From Thalassococcus_A lentus (GTDB taxonomy: Bacteria > Pseudomonadota > Alphaproteobacteria > Rhodobacterales > Rhodobacteraceae), in contig NZ_JAQIOY010000001.1 of the NCBI RefSeq assembly GCF_028023555.1, positions 682,001-746,000 of the forward strand: DNA of 64,000 nucleotides. The letters are read 5' to 3'. The notes under the pieces are model-generated. The model saw only the letters and a program-made list of their open reading frames with translations. It did no database searches and was not told where the DNA came from. The position numbers and the translations under genes were made by a program. Below are positions 1 through 9,212 of this stretch, in pieces; the stretch's first letter is position 1; each line of letters begins with the position of its first letter.

Positions 1-1
1 T

Positions 2-868
2 CCAATCGAGACAGATCAGGATGATGCGACGCTGGTCAATCCGCCTGCGCCTTATGACAAACGCAAAGTCAGTTACGCCAACACCTTTACCAACCCGTTC
101 AAGGCCAACACCATCCGCGTGATGGAATGGTTGACCGGTAAGCTGCCGCTTTTGCGTATGGTGCGCCGTTTCGAAAAGATGGGACCCGCCGAAGGGCAGG
201 CGTTTTGGGCACAAGCGCTGAAGATCATGGGGATAACGCTGGCAACGCCCGCCGAACAGATTGCCAATATTCCCAAGGAAGGCCCCGTCATTGTCGTTGC
301 AAACCATCCGCATGGCCTAGTGGACGGGATGGTGTTGGCGCATCTCATCGGACAGGTGCGCGAAGACTACAAGATCCTCACACGGTCATTGCTGACTGGG
401 GTGACTGAGATCGAGGAATTCATGATTCCAGTGCCCTTTCCGCATGAGGAGGATGCCCGCCAGCAAAGTCTTGAGATGCGCGCAAGGGCGATGACGCATC
501 TGAAAGAGGGTGGTGTGATCGTGTTGTTCCCCTCTGGCGTGGTTGCAAATTCTGAAACCTGGTTCGGGCCAGCTGTTGAGGCAGACTGGAATCCGTTCAC
601 GGCTAAAATGATCCAGCGATCGGGCGCGACGGTCGTTCCGATTTATTTCCCGGGGCAGAATTCCCGTGCCTATCAGATCGCAAACCAGATCTCGGCAACA
701 TTGCGTCAGGGTTTGCTGATTCACGAGGTGGTACACGCGTGCCGGCGCCCGCAAAAGCCGGTTGTTGGCAAAGCGATCTCTCCTGAAGAGCTGAAAGCCT
801 TTGAAGGTGGCCAGCGTGAATTCGTTGCCTGGCTGCGCGATACAACGCTGGGTTTGAAAGAAAGCTGA
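2..868 (+). CDS. Lysophospholipid acyltransferase family protein (5' end outside window)
   Basis: The reading frame is open to the left edge of the window, so the start is missing; residues read before the first in-window GTG/ATG (about 119-124) look coding. The product matches the PlsC-type glycerolipid acyltransferase superfamily, which moves an acyl chain to lysophospholipid or ornithine-lipid precursors at the inner membrane. Visible motifs are an NHPHGLVDG acceptor/catalytic block (the NHx(4)D-like box) and a downstream FPSG block that corresponds to the FPEGTR phosphate-binding motif. The C-terminal part, with PIYFPGQNS, is typical of hemolysin-like members. The exact substrate cannot be told from sequence. 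It converges on the hydroxyacyl-CoA dehydrogenase gene. Confidence 0.8.
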   Translation, partial: PIETDQDDATLVNPPAPYDKRKVSYANTFTNPFKANTIRVMEWLTGKLPLLRMVRRFEKMGPAEGQAFWAQALKIMGITLATPAEQIANIPKEGPVIVVANHPHGLVDGMVLAHLIGQVREDYKILTRSLLTGVTEIEEFMIPVPFPHEEDARQQSLEMRARAMTHLKEGGVIVLFPSGVVANSETWFGPAVEADWNPFTAKMIQRSGATVVPIYFPGQNSRAYQIANQISATLRQGLLIHEVVHACRRPQKPVVGKAISPEELKAFEGGQREFVAWLRDTTLGLKES

Positions 869-941
869 CAGAACTGCGGTCAGGCGCTCCTCGCCGCCGG
901 TGCGGCGATATCGCCCCTCCCGCCGTCCCATTGCCCCGACA

Positions 942-1817
942 TCAACGGGTTGGGACCGGAACCTCGCCGCGATAGTCGTAAAAACCGCGTTGTGTTTTGC
1001 GGCCCAGCCATCCGGCTTCTACATATTTGGTCAGCAGCGGGCAGGGACGGTATTTCGTGTCTGCCAGACCATCATGCAGCACGTTCATGATGGCGAGACA
1101 TGTGTCCAGGCCAATGAAATCGGCCAGTTCGAGCGGTCCCATCGGGTGGTTGGCCCCCAGCTTCATCGATTGGTCGATGGATTCAACGTTCCCGACGCCT
1201 TCATAAAGCGTGTAAACCGCTTCGTTGATCATCGGCATCAGAATCCGGTTCACGATAAAGGCGGGAAAATCTTCGGCGGAGGCGGCGGTCTTGCCGAGCT
1301 TTTGCACAACGGCCAGGCAAGCATCATAGGTTTCAGCGTCTGTGGCAATGCCGCGAATAAGCTCGACAAGTTGCATGACCGGGACAGGGTTCATAAAATG
1401 AAAACCCATGAACTTTTCGGGCCTGTCGGTTCGAGACGCCAGTCTGGTTATTGAAATCGACGAGGTATTCGAAGTCAGGATGGTCTCGGGCTTCAGGTTG
1501 GGCAGCAGGGCCTCGAAAATCTGATGTTTGATATCTTCGCGCTCGGTCGCTGCCTCGATCACCAGATCGCTTTGGGCGACTTGGGCCAGATCCGGAGTTG
1601 CCTGAATGCGTGACAGTGCTGAATCCCGGTCAGCCGAAGAGATTTTTTCGCGGGTGACCTGTCTGTCAAGATTTCGGGTGATCAGAGCCAATGCGGCGTC
1701 TATGGCGTCACTGCTGATGTCGTTGAGACGCACATCGTAGCCAGACAGTGCCATGACATGAGCAATGCCATTCCCCATCTGGCCCGCGCCAACAATACCC
1801 ACTGACTTGATTTCCAT
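942..1817 (-). CDS. hbd: 3-hydroxybutyryl-CoA dehydrogenase
   Basis: The 291-residue protein is an NAD(P)-dependent 3-hydroxyacyl-CoA dehydrogenase that interconverts acetoacetyl-CoA and 3-hydroxybutyryl-CoA in short-chain fatty acid or polyhydroxybutyrate metabolism. It has an N-terminal Rossmann fold with GAGQMG at residues 10-15, an EAATE strand, and the catalytic His140 in GFHFMNPVPVMQLVE with Glu152 as its likely partner; the C-terminal helical dimer domain follows. I chose the ATG at 1817 because MEIKSVGIVGAG begins the fold and a GGGAAAG ribosome site lies upstream; the 19 residues before it have no family match. In related genomes it follows etfB-etfA; here a plus-strand gene intervenes. 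Confidence 0.92.
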   Translation of the reverse strand: MEIKSVGIVGAGQMGNGIAHVMALSGYDVRLNDISSDAIDAALALITRNLDRQVTREKISSADRDSALSRIQATPDLAQVAQSDLVIEAATEREDIKHQIFEALLPNLKPETILTSNTSSISITRLASRTDRPEKFMGFHFMNPVPVMQLVELIRGIATDAETYDACLAVVQKLGKTAASAEDFPAFIVNRILMPMINEAVYTLYEGVGNVESIDQSMKLGANHPMGPLELADFIGLDTCLAIMNVLHDGLADTKYRPCPLLTKYVEAGWLGRKTQRGFYDYRGEVPVPTR

Positions 1818-1970
1818 GCCATTCTTTCCCGCGAGACCTGTGCCAACATAGGCCTGCGGGACGGGGTGCCGCAAGGGTTGGTCGATAGAGTTTTAACCGC
1901 TTTTTCACTTTAGCCATTTGGCAAGAAAATTGATGAATTCTTGGACGTGGGTGAAAAAGCAGGTGGTGAG

Positions 1971-2804
1971 ATGACAGTCCATTCCGGGGGCGGGATGTCC
2001 CTTGAGTACTATCCATGTCGATACAATGACTCGCGGGTTCTGTTTCGCGGGCCAAGGCGCAAACTGGATCGGGAATATATTGCCTTTATCGGGGGCGCGG
2101 AAACCTATGGCAGGTTTGTTGAGCAGCCATTTCCGGCGCTGCTTGAACGACGGCTTTCGATATCCTGTGTCAATTTTGGTGTTCTGAATGCAGGTATGGA
2201 CCTGTATCTGAACGATCCGGCAATCCTGGATTTGGCAAGCAAGGCATCGGCTAAGGTGATGCAGATCACCGGGGCACAAAACATGTCGAACCGGTTCTAT
2301 TCGGTGCATCCGCGCCGAAATGACCGTTTTCTACGCGCATCTGAACGACTGGAGGAGCTTTATCCAGAGGTCGATTTCACCGAGTTCCATTTTAACAGGC
2401 ATATGTTGGGGCAGTTGGCCGAGATTTCTTTGGATCGCTATGCCTTGATCGTGGACGAACTGCAGACGGCGTGGGTTGCCCGGATGAAGCATGTTTTGAC
2501 AATTTTGCACGGCAAGGTCGTGCTGTTGTGGTTTGCCAACCACGCGCCTGTACTGGGAAAAAGTCAGACAACCGGATCTGACCCGCTGTTCGTCACACGT
2601 GATATGATTGAGGTGCTACGGCCCAGGGTCATGAGGGTTGTCGAAGTGGTTCCGTCCGAGGCTGCGATGATGGAAGGCACCAAAGGTATGGTCTTTGGTG
2701 ATTTCGATGCATGCGCCGCAGCAGAGCTGCCCAATCCACGTGCCCATGAGGAGGTCGCGAATACGCTTGAGGATTGTCTGAGGGTGTGCTGCCGAACCAG
2801 TTGA
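1971..2804 (+). CDS. DUF6473 family protein
   Basis: The 277-residue protein resembles the DUF6473 family that I associate with roseobacters; the function is unknown. The conserved-looking N-terminus has YYPCRY, LFRGPRRKLD and FIGGAETYGRFVEQPFP, and the middle has a VNFGVLNAG strand followed by VLLWFANH. The FIGG...T, NFG and terminal blocks loosely recall an SGNH-hydrolase layout, but a catalytic triad cannot be assigned. I chose the ATG at 1971 because it follows AGGTGGTGAG; starts at 1941 (TTG) and 1995 are possible. It is transcribed alone, between two minus-strand genes that are usually neighbours, and ends at a strong terminator hairpin. Confidence 0.7.
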   Translation: MTVHSGGGMSLEYYPCRYNDSRVLFRGPRRKLDREYIAFIGGAETYGRFVEQPFPALLERRLSISCVNFGVLNAGMDLYLNDPAILDLASKASAKVMQITGAQNMSNRFYSVHPRRNDRFLRASERLEELYPEVDFTEFHFNRHMLGQLAEISLDRYALIVDELQTAWVARMKHVLTILHGKVVLLWFANHAPVLGKSQTTGSDPLFVTRDMIEVLRPRVMRVVEVVPSEAAMMEGTKGMVFGDFDACAAAELPNPRAHEEVANTLEDCLRVCCRTS

Positions 2805-2820
2805 ATTGCCTGAAATAAAC

Positions 2821-2845
2821 AAGGCCCGCCGATTGGGCGGGCCTT
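2821..2845. terminator. Bidirectional rho-independent terminator
   Basis: A perfect 10-bp stem, AAGGCCCGCC / GGCGGGCCTT, closes a 5-nt loop. The minus-strand reading continues into GTTTATTT and the plus-strand reading into GGTATTTC. It sits between the convergent 3' ends of the DUF6473 gene and etfA and probably serves both. Confidence 0.8.
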
Positions 2846-2870
2846 GGTATTTCATTCAGTGAGGCGGGCC

Positions 2871-3797
2871 TCAGAGTTTGTCGGTCAGCTCGGGTACTGC
2901 GTCAAACAGATCGGCAACCAATCCAAAGTCAGCAACCTGGAAAATCGGCGCTTCTTCGTCTTTGTTGATCGCAACGATGATCTTGGAGTCCTTCATGCCA
3001 GCGAGGTGCTGGATTGCGCCCGAGATACCGACAGCAATGTAGAGATCCGGTGCAACGACCTTGCCGGTCTGACCGACCTGCCAATCGTTCGGCGCAAAGC
3101 CTGAATCGACGGCCGCACGGGATGCGCCTACGGCGGCACCCAATTTGTCGGCAAGCTTTTCGATGATGGCAAAATCCTCTTCGGAGCCAACACCGCGACC
3201 GCCGGACACAACCACGCCAGCCGAAGTCAGCTCGGGGCGGTCGGATTCAGCAACCTTGTCTTCCACCCATTCGGACAGTGCAGGATCTGCAGCGGCACCG
3301 ATAGATTCAACCGAGGCGCTGCCGGTCATTTCAGCGGCGTCGAAGGTCGAGGTCCGTACGGACAGAACCTTGGTGCTGTCGGCCGATTTGACCGTCTGAA
3401 TCGCGTTACCTGCATAAATTGGGCGTTCGAATGTGTCACCGTCTACTACAGCAGTCACATCGGTGATCACCATGACATCCAGCAGCGCCGAAACGCGGGG
3501 CAGGATATTCTTGGCGTCTGTTGTCGCCGGGGCGACGATGTGGCTGTAGTCACCCGCCAGCGACACGATCAGGTCTGCAACCGGTTCGGCGAGACGGTGA
3601 CCATAGAGCGCATCCTCGGCGCAAAGCACCTTGGCGACACCGGCAATCTTGGCGGCTTCTGCAGCGGCGCCTGAGCATTCGGCACCCGCGCAAAGAACTG
3701 TGACATCGCCCAGCTGCGCAGCGGCATTGGCCGCCTTCGCTGTGGCATCAACGGCCAGTGCGCCGTCGGAAATTTCTGCAATCAGAAGTACGGCCAT
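2871..3797 (-). CDS. etfA: Electron transfer flavoprotein subunit alpha
   Basis: This is the 308-residue FAD-binding alpha subunit of the electron transfer flavoprotein, which takes electrons from acyl-CoA and other dehydrogenases and passes them to ETF:ubiquinone oxidoreductase. The N-terminal adenine-nucleotide hydrolase-like domain (MAVLLIAEISDGAL) is followed by the C-terminal FAD domain with SGGRGVGS, the SRAAVDSGFAPNDWQVGQTG block and VGISGAIQHLAGM. The ATG at 3797 lies one base after the etfB stop with AGGAGC upstream, so translation is likely coupled. The length is normal for the family. Confidence 0.97.
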   Translation of the reverse strand: MAVLLIAEISDGALAVDATAKAANAAAQLGDVTVLCAGAECSGAAAEAAKIAGVAKVLCAEDALYGHRLAEPVADLIVSLAGDYSHIVAPATTDAKNILPRVSALLDVMVITDVTAVVDGDTFERPIYAGNAIQTVKSADSTKVLSVRTSTFDAAEMTGSASVESIGAAADPALSEWVEDKVAESDRPELTSAGVVVSGGRGVGSEEDFAIIEKLADKLGAAVGASRAAVDSGFAPNDWQVGQTGKVVAPDLYIAVGISGAIQHLAGMKDSKIIVAINKDEEAPIFQVADFGLVADLFDAVPELTDKL

Positions 3798-3798
3798 C

Positions 3799-4557
3799 TT
3801 ACACAGCTCCTGCTTCTTTGAGTTTCTCGACCAGCTCTTCGACGGAACCAACCTTGATCCCTGCTGCGCGCTCTTCAGGCTCAGTGGTCTTCACGATTTC
3901 AAGGCGTGGGCTGACATCGACGCCATAGTCTGCGGCGGTCTTTTCATCGAGCGGCTTTTTCTTGGCCTTCATGATGTTCGGCAGAGACGCATAACGCGGC
4001 TCATTCAGGCGTAGGTCGGTCGAGATGACGGTTGGCATCTTGACTTTGACGGTCTGCAGACCGCCGTCAACTTCGCGGGTAACAACGGCACTGTCACCGT
4101 CAATATCCACGTTGTTGGCGTACATCGCCTGCGACCAGCCGAGCAATGCCGACAGCATCTGGCCGGTTGCGTTCATGTCATTGTCGATCGACTGCTTGCC
4201 GCAAAGAACGAGACCAGGCTCTTCTTCCTTGACGATACCCGCGAGGATCTTGGCCACGGCCAATGGTTCGATGTCCGTGTGAACGTCATCCGCTGCGACG
4301 ACCAGAATGGCGCGGTCAGCACCCATGGCCAGCGCTGTGCGCAGAGTTTCCTGGCTTTGCTTGACGCCGATGGATACTGCAACAACCTCATCGGCCTTGC
4401 CAGCTTCCTTCAGGCGGATTGCCTCTTCGACGGCGATTTCGTCGAACGGGTTCATCGACATTTTGACGTTTGCAAGATCAACTCCGCTGCCGTCCGCTTT
4501 GACGCGAACCTTCACGTTGTAGTCGATCACGCGTTTGACAGGCACCAGTACCTTCAT
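3799..4557 (-). CDS. etfB: Electron transfer flavoprotein subunit beta
   Basis: This is the 252-residue AMP-binding beta subunit of ETF, partner of the adjacent etfA product. It shows the start MKVLVPVKRVIDYNVKV, the NPFDEIAVEEAIRLKE family signature, and the VCGKQSIDND and RLNEPRYASLP blocks. The ATG at 4557 is preceded by AGGAGAG eight bases upstream, a good ribosome site; the 14 extra residues upstream have no family match. It is the first gene of an etfB-etfA transcript. The 166-bp gap before the M48 gene contains a small GCACGG/CCGTGC hairpin that may lie in its leader. Confidence 0.97.
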   Translation of the reverse strand: MKVLVPVKRVIDYNVKVRVKADGSGVDLANVKMSMNPFDEIAVEEAIRLKEAGKADEVVAVSIGVKQSQETLRTALAMGADRAILVVAADDVHTDIEPLAVAKILAGIVKEEEPGLVLCGKQSIDNDMNATGQMLSALLGWSQAMYANNVDIDGDSAVVTREVDGGLQTVKVKMPTVISTDLRLNEPRYASLPNIMKAKKKPLDEKTAADYGVDVSPRLEIVKTTEPEERAAGIKVGSVEELVEKLKEAGAV

Positions 4558-4723
4558 CAGCGGGTCTCTCCTATTAATCTGCACGGGGATGCCGTGCATT
4601 TCCTCGCACAGGGTTTAGCGCGCGTGTTCCATCAGAAACAGGGCAAAATCGTCACGTTAGCGCCAACCGACGTCGCGTTTTGCGCCAATCGGAAAGCCTT
4701 GGGGCAAAACGGAGGCTTTGTGG

Positions 4724-5818
4724 TCAGTTGCAGATGTTTCTCAGGGCTTGCCATTCGGAATCACTGAGGACCGGATTGGATGCGAGGCCTGCAGGTGTTG
4801 CATCGCGGGATGCCGCGATTCTATCGCCCAGCTGGGGATGTGACAGGAAATGCGCGACAAACCCTTCTGCGTCGCCGCCCAGTTCGCGAAACCGTTCGAA
4901 CATGTCCGCCAGTGCGGAAGGCGGCAACCCTGCATCGAGTAGAACCCGATGTGCAAATTCGTCCGCGGCTGCCTCGGCGGCTTGGGAATATTGCGCGTCG
5001 ATCAGGCGTTCCGTCAGAAACAGCACCATTGCTCCGCCTGCAAAGTCTCCGAACAACAGCCCCAATACCCCGATCGATCCAGCCGATCGCAGAGCGTGGC
5101 GCGTCGGGTCGCGGCTGACAACGTGCCCTATCTCGTGTGCAAAGACCGCGGCGACTTCCTCTGGGGTGCCAGCTGCGTCGATCAGGCCCCGGAAAAGGAC
5201 GATGAAACCGCCGGGCAGGGCAAAGGCATTGACCATTTGATGATCCAGAACCAATACCGTCAGCTCCTGGTCCAGATCGAGTGTATCGGTCAGACGTTTT
5301 TGCATTTTCGACAGGGCCAATATGCCTGAGCTGTCATTGCAAGTGTCCACGACGCCCAGACCGCTTTCGTCCAAAGCGCTGCGGATTTGTTCAAGGGTTT
5401 CCTCACCTAGGGCTCTTTCGCCTTCGGGCGGGATGAATTCTGCCAGTTGGTCGGCCATGGTGGGGACCAAGACAAAGACGATCAAGGCCACGGACGCAAT
5501 GGCGCCAATCGCCCATTTCAGCAACCGGCCCTTGTTTTCGACGGGTGGGCGCTTGGTGACATTGGGCAAATGCCTGCGCACGTCGCGTTCATTCAGAATA
5601 AGGCGCCCGAGATCATCATTGCTGCTTCGCAACACCAGCATATCCGTGCCAGCCTGATCGCGGACTTCGCGCACGTCGGGCAATGGCCACGTGGTTTCGT
5701 CGCCATCATTCAGCGCGAGCACGCCGTTTTCCTGATCCACCGTGATCAGAACCTGTTCAGGCTCGGCGTTGGCACCATTGAAAAAGGTGCCTTGATATTC
5801 GGTTTTCTCGGTACTCAT
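4724..5818 (-). CDS. M48 family metalloprotease, membrane anchored
   Basis: The 364-residue zinc endopeptidase has HEIGH at residues 228-232 and a downstream EAAAD (282-286) that supplies the third zinc ligand. An N-terminal cytoplasmic beta-rich region (about 1-95) precedes one transmembrane helix (about 101-120), so the peptidase domain is probably periplasmic. M48 enzymes of this shape (HtpX/BepA/LoiP-like) act in envelope protein quality control. Its start overlaps the end of the DUF898 gene by an ATGA, so both are translated from one message. The substrate is unknown. Confidence 0.87.
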   Translation of the reverse strand: MSTEKTEYQGTFFNGANAEPEQVLITVDQENGVLALNDGDETTWPLPDVREVRDQAGTDMLVLRSSNDDLGRLILNERDVRRHLPNVTKRPPVENKGRLLKWAIGAIASVALIVFVLVPTMADQLAEFIPPEGERALGEETLEQIRSALDESGLGVVDTCNDSSGILALSKMQKRLTDTLDLDQELTVLVLDHQMVNAFALPGGFIVLFRGLIDAAGTPEEVAAVFAHEIGHVVSRDPTRHALRSAGSIGVLGLLFGDFAGGAMVLFLTERLIDAQYSQAAEAAADEFAHRVLLDAGLPPSALADMFERFRELGGDAEGFVAHFLSHPQLGDRIAASRDATPAGLASNPVLSDSEWQALRNICN

Positions 5819-7110
5819 AGCGACGCCCCAACATCCAGAGCTTCGGCGAACCCTTCAGCTTCTGTGTGTTCATCACGCGGCCGCTGGCGGATGGCACCCA
5901 GATTCGTCGCGCCGGTTATCAAAAGACCTTCGGCGTAGTGTCGGATGATCGGCATGGTGACAAACACGTTTGTCAAAGTGGTCCACATCAGGAAGATCGT
6001 GAAGTAGGTCACGATCGACAGAGTGACGATGATCCACCTGCTGGTTCCCATCATCAGATCTGGGGCGTCTTCTAATCCAAGCCGGATCAAGGTTTCCGGC
6101 CCCAGCGTTGAGGCAACCAACGCGCCAAGAAGCATCAGCAAAACGCCCACAACAATCGACGCGATAAAATACCCAAGAACGGAGATTCCAAGAACACGCA
6201 TTGGCGAAGCGGTCAGGTACAGCCCGCTGCCTTCCAGTGTCTTGAGTGTCGTCATGCGACGCAAGCTGTCCACGCGGTAGTAGACCAGCCCGAACAACCC
6301 GAGCGCACTGGCAATTACAGCGAGTATGACACCGGGTGGTATTGCTTCGGCCAAGATCAAAACGGTAGCCAGAAGCCCCATGACAATCGCGATGCCGACC
6401 CATTTCAAAGAGCCATAGAGCATTGTCCAGCGCCCGCCTTGACGCATCCGCGTGTTGCCAAAAAACGTTCTGTCCGTTTTGTATTTTTCCAATCGAAAGG
6501 TCATGAGGGGCAAGAGCAAACCCGCTGATACAATTGTCAGAAGCCAGTATCCCAGTGCCCGAAAAGCGTATCCCCATGCGCCGGGTTCCAAGCCAAAGCG
6601 CAACCCGCGCCAACGCGTGCGTGCCAGGACGTACCGTCTGGCGCGGTACTGCGCGTAAAACCAGATTGGGATCACGCCTAAAAAGCTGAGCACGTATGCT
6701 GTGGTGTTGCCTTGGAACAGTGAAAAGCTGACGAACATCAACAACAGGTTCACGATGCCGATGTAAAAGGCGAGAATGACAACAGCGATCAAAAAACCCA
6801 GCAGCTTTTCGTAGGGATTCCCCACGTATTCCAGTGGCTGGCCGCCCGGACGAATGGCCGACCAATACCAGCGGCGCAGCCGTGTTTTCATCCAGAACCG
6901 ATAGAATCCGAGCGTCAGGATTGTCAGGAAGCCCGTTTTCAAAGCCAGTTTGAACAAACGCCAGCGTCGTCCAGCGAATTCGGTGTTCAGGCGGTTCGGG
7001 TCCACTGGCGTTTGCTCCGGGGCCTGTCGCGGCTCAGGGACATCCTGCCTTGTGTCTTCTTCGGCACCACGGGCGCGGCCCCATGGGGAAACTGTGGGTT
7101 GATCTGGCAA
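5815..7110 (-). CDS. YjgN/DUF898 family inner-membrane protein
   Basis: The 431-residue polytopic membrane protein has the YjgN (DUF898) repeat pattern: FKLALKTGFLTILTLGFYRFWMKTRLRRWYWS near the N-terminus and a related block around FRALGYWLLTIVSAGLLLPLMTFRLEKY. A proline-rich cytoplasmic head (residues 1-45) precedes the first helix. The only start in frame after the upstream stop is a TTG at 7110, with no convincing ribosome site. The function of the family is unknown; its translational coupling to an M48 protease suggests a shared envelope role. Confidence 0.8.
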   Translation of the reverse strand: MPDQPTVSPWGRARGAEEDTRQDVPEPRQAPEQTPVDPNRLNTEFAGRRWRLFKLALKTGFLTILTLGFYRFWMKTRLRRWYWSAIRPGGQPLEYVGNPYEKLLGFLIAVVILAFYIGIVNLLLMFVSFSLFQGNTTAYVLSFLGVIPIWFYAQYRARRYVLARTRWRGLRFGLEPGAWGYAFRALGYWLLTIVSAGLLLPLMTFRLEKYKTDRTFFGNTRMRQGGRWTMLYGSLKWVGIAIVMGLLATVLILAEAIPPGVILAVIASALGLFGLVYYRVDSLRRMTTLKTLEGSGLYLTASPMRVLGISVLGYFIASIVVGVLLMLLGALVASTLGPETLIRLGLEDAPDLMMGTSRWIIVTLSIVTYFTIFLMWTTLTNVFVTMPIIRHYAEGLLITGATNLGAIRQRPRDEHTEAEGFAEALDVGASL

Positions 7111-7175
7111 TGCGTGTCTCGAAAATGGCGATTTAGGTCAAAGACTGTCTGATCGCCAAGCGAAGGGCAAGAGGG

Positions 7176-9212
7176 TCAGTTTCGGCCCTCACGCAGCCAT
7201 GCCCCGACAATCATCAAAGATGCCAGCAAAAGCACCAGCCAAGCAGGCAACAAGGGCGTTTGCCGAACATCCAGCGTTTCAAATGCCTCGCGCGGTGTGA
7301 TGCCGACCCAACCGCGGCCTGCCGCAGGGCGGCCCTCGCGTACATTGCGGATGTCCGGAATGCCGTCCTCCAGCCGCATCACGCCAGAGCGCAGGGCTTC
7401 GATGGTTGGGGACAAAGCCGCCGCGCTTGCGATGGTCTGCTCAAACTCGCGTGGTGCGGCTGGCCCCAGACCAACGACGGTGTTCTGATCGCCTTCGGTC
7501 AAGCGATACAAACCAATTTCCGGGCCGTCATAGAGCGCCTCGAACCGGCCCGGGCTGACCTCTTCAAGCGTAATTTCTTCGGTTCCGCCATCCGGGCGTG
7601 TGATCGTAACTGCGCCAACGGTTTCGCCCAGCGACCGCCGGATTATCCGCATTGTCTGGCCCTGTGGTTCAGCCCAAAGCGCCTCTTCTTCCAGTTCCGG
7701 TTCTTTCATCATCCAGTGAGAAAGCCGGCGCAGCAATTCCATCTGAGGGCCACCGCCTTCAAATCCGCGGTTCCAGAGCCAGGCATGGTCAGATGCGAGC
7801 AGAGCAATCCGACCTTCGCCGACCCGGTTCAGTACCAGCAGTGGCCGCTCTTCGACACCTGACAGAACCACGTCGCCCTGTACGGAATCGACTTCGATCT
7901 GCCGCATCCAGCGGCCCCACGTCTCTGCGCCCAGCAGTCCGGCGGTCACCGGATGTTTTTCACCGATGTCTGTAACCGTTGGGCGGAAACCCTCTTCGAC
8001 GACCCGTGCGGTTGGTTCGGCAGGCATGATATCCGCCAGAGGCGAGCGATAAATGCTGTCCGCCGAAGCAAAGTCCGGACCCGCCGCCACCAGAACAGCG
8101 CCGCCCTGTTCGACGTAGTTGCGCACGTTGTCCAGATAGATCGCGGGCAGAATGCCTCTGCGCTTGTAGCGGTCGAATATGATCAGGTCGAAGTCCTCGA
8201 TTTTTTCGAGAAACAGCTCGCGCGTCGGGAAGGCGATCAGCGACAGCTCATTGACCGGAACGCCATCCTGTTTCTCAGGCGGGCGCAAAATGGTGAAATG
8301 GACCAGATCAACACTGCTGTCTGATTTCAGCAGGTTGCGCCATGTTCGGCCGCCAGCGTGCGGTTCGCCCGAGACCAGCAACACGCGAAGACGATCGCGA
8401 ACACCATTGATCTGGACAAGCGCGGTGTTGTTCCGATCGGTCAATTCACCATCCGCCTCGGGCAGGGTAAACTGGATCACGTTCAAACCGCCATGGGGCA
8501 AAGTAATGGGCAGTGTCAGGTCTTCGCCAATCGGGACCGTGTAGCTTTGCGAGGCTGCGCCATCGACCGAGATCAGTAGCTCGGTCGAGCTTGCATCCGG
8601 TGAAGCACCTTCGTCTTCGACCCGCAACGTCAGTTCAACAGGTTCGCCGAGAATGGCAAAAGCCGGTGCGTTGCGAACAATCAAACGCCGGTCCCAATCT
8701 GTTTGCTGGCCGGTCATGAGCAGATGCATCGGTGCCGGGAGTTCGGGCGCGCGTTCCAGATCGTGCAGACGGCCATCAGACAGCAGGAACACCCCGGCAA
8801 TCCGGCCGCGTGGTTCTTCGGCCATGGCCGCTGACAGCGCTGTCATTAATTGCGTGCCTGCATCGCCTTCGCCATCGGGCACGGTGATCCGTCTTACTTC
8901 GGTATTCGCACGGGCCAGCAGATCGGCTTCCAGAGTGTCGGCTGCGGTTTCTGTCACGCCCGCGCGTTCAGCGAGGCGTTGCGATGCGCTTTGGTCTTCG
9001 ACAATCAGGACGATGTCTGAAAGCGGCGCGCGGTCTTCTATCTGGTAAGAGGGTTGTGCCAAGGCCCCGATCAGGACCAGACCGGCCAGAGCACGCAGCG
9101 CCCAGCCGGACAAACCGCGCCAAAGCGCAAGCATTGCACCCGCAAAAGCAATGGCGGCAAGCCCGGCAATCAAAGGCCAGGGAAGCAGCGGGTCAAAAAC
9201 AATTTGGCCCAT
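7176..9212 (-). CDS. Large membrane protein with glutamine-amidotransferase-like/VWA-like region, MoxR cluster
   Basis: The 678-residue protein has two N-terminal transmembrane helices (about 12-30 and 36-54), a periplasmic part with a VWA-like start (SDIVLIVEDQSASQ), an amidotransferase-fold region (RLRVLLVSGEPHAGGRTWRNLL, DLIIFDRYKRRG, GGAVLVAAGP), and a C-terminal helix (about 650-668). Genes of this type sit next to DUF4159, DUF58 and moxR in alphaproteobacteria; the biochemical role is unknown. Its start overlaps the preceding stop as TGATG, so it is translationally coupled. No catalytic Cys-His-Glu triad is evident, so it is probably a structural or sensing module rather than an enzyme. 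Confidence 0.75.
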   Translation of the reverse strand: MGQIVFDPLLPWPLIAGLAAIAFAGAMLALWRGLSGWALRALAGLVLIGALAQPSYQIEDRAPLSDIVLIVEDQSASQRLAERAGVTETAADTLEADLLARANTEVRRITVPDGEGDAGTQLMTALSAAMAEEPRGRIAGVFLLSDGRLHDLERAPELPAPMHLLMTGQQTDWDRRLIVRNAPAFAILGEPVELTLRVEDEGASPDASSTELLISVDGAASQSYTVPIGEDLTLPITLPHGGLNVIQFTLPEADGELTDRNNTALVQINGVRDRLRVLLVSGEPHAGGRTWRNLLKSDSSVDLVHFTILRPPEKQDGVPVNELSLIAFPTRELFLEKIEDFDLIIFDRYKRRGILPAIYLDNVRNYVEQGGAVLVAAGPDFASADSIYRSPLADIMPAEPTARVVEEGFRPTVTDIGEKHPVTAGLLGAETWGRWMRQIEVDSVQGDVVLSGVEERPLLVLNRVGEGRIALLASDHAWLWNRGFEGGGPQMELLRRLSHWMMKEPELEEEALWAEPQGQTMRIIRRSLGETVGAVTITRPDGGTEEITLEEVSPGRFEALYDGPEIGLYRLTEGDQNTVVGLGPAAPREFEQTIASAAALSPTIEALRSGVMRLEDGIPDIRNVREGRPAAGRGWVGITPREAFETLDVRQTPLLPAWLVLLLASLMIVGAWLREGRN

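Noticed and set aside
4558..4723. GCGCCAACCG / GCGCCAATCGG direct repeats upstream of etfB
   Set aside because: Only two short imperfect copies; not enough to call a regulatory repeat.
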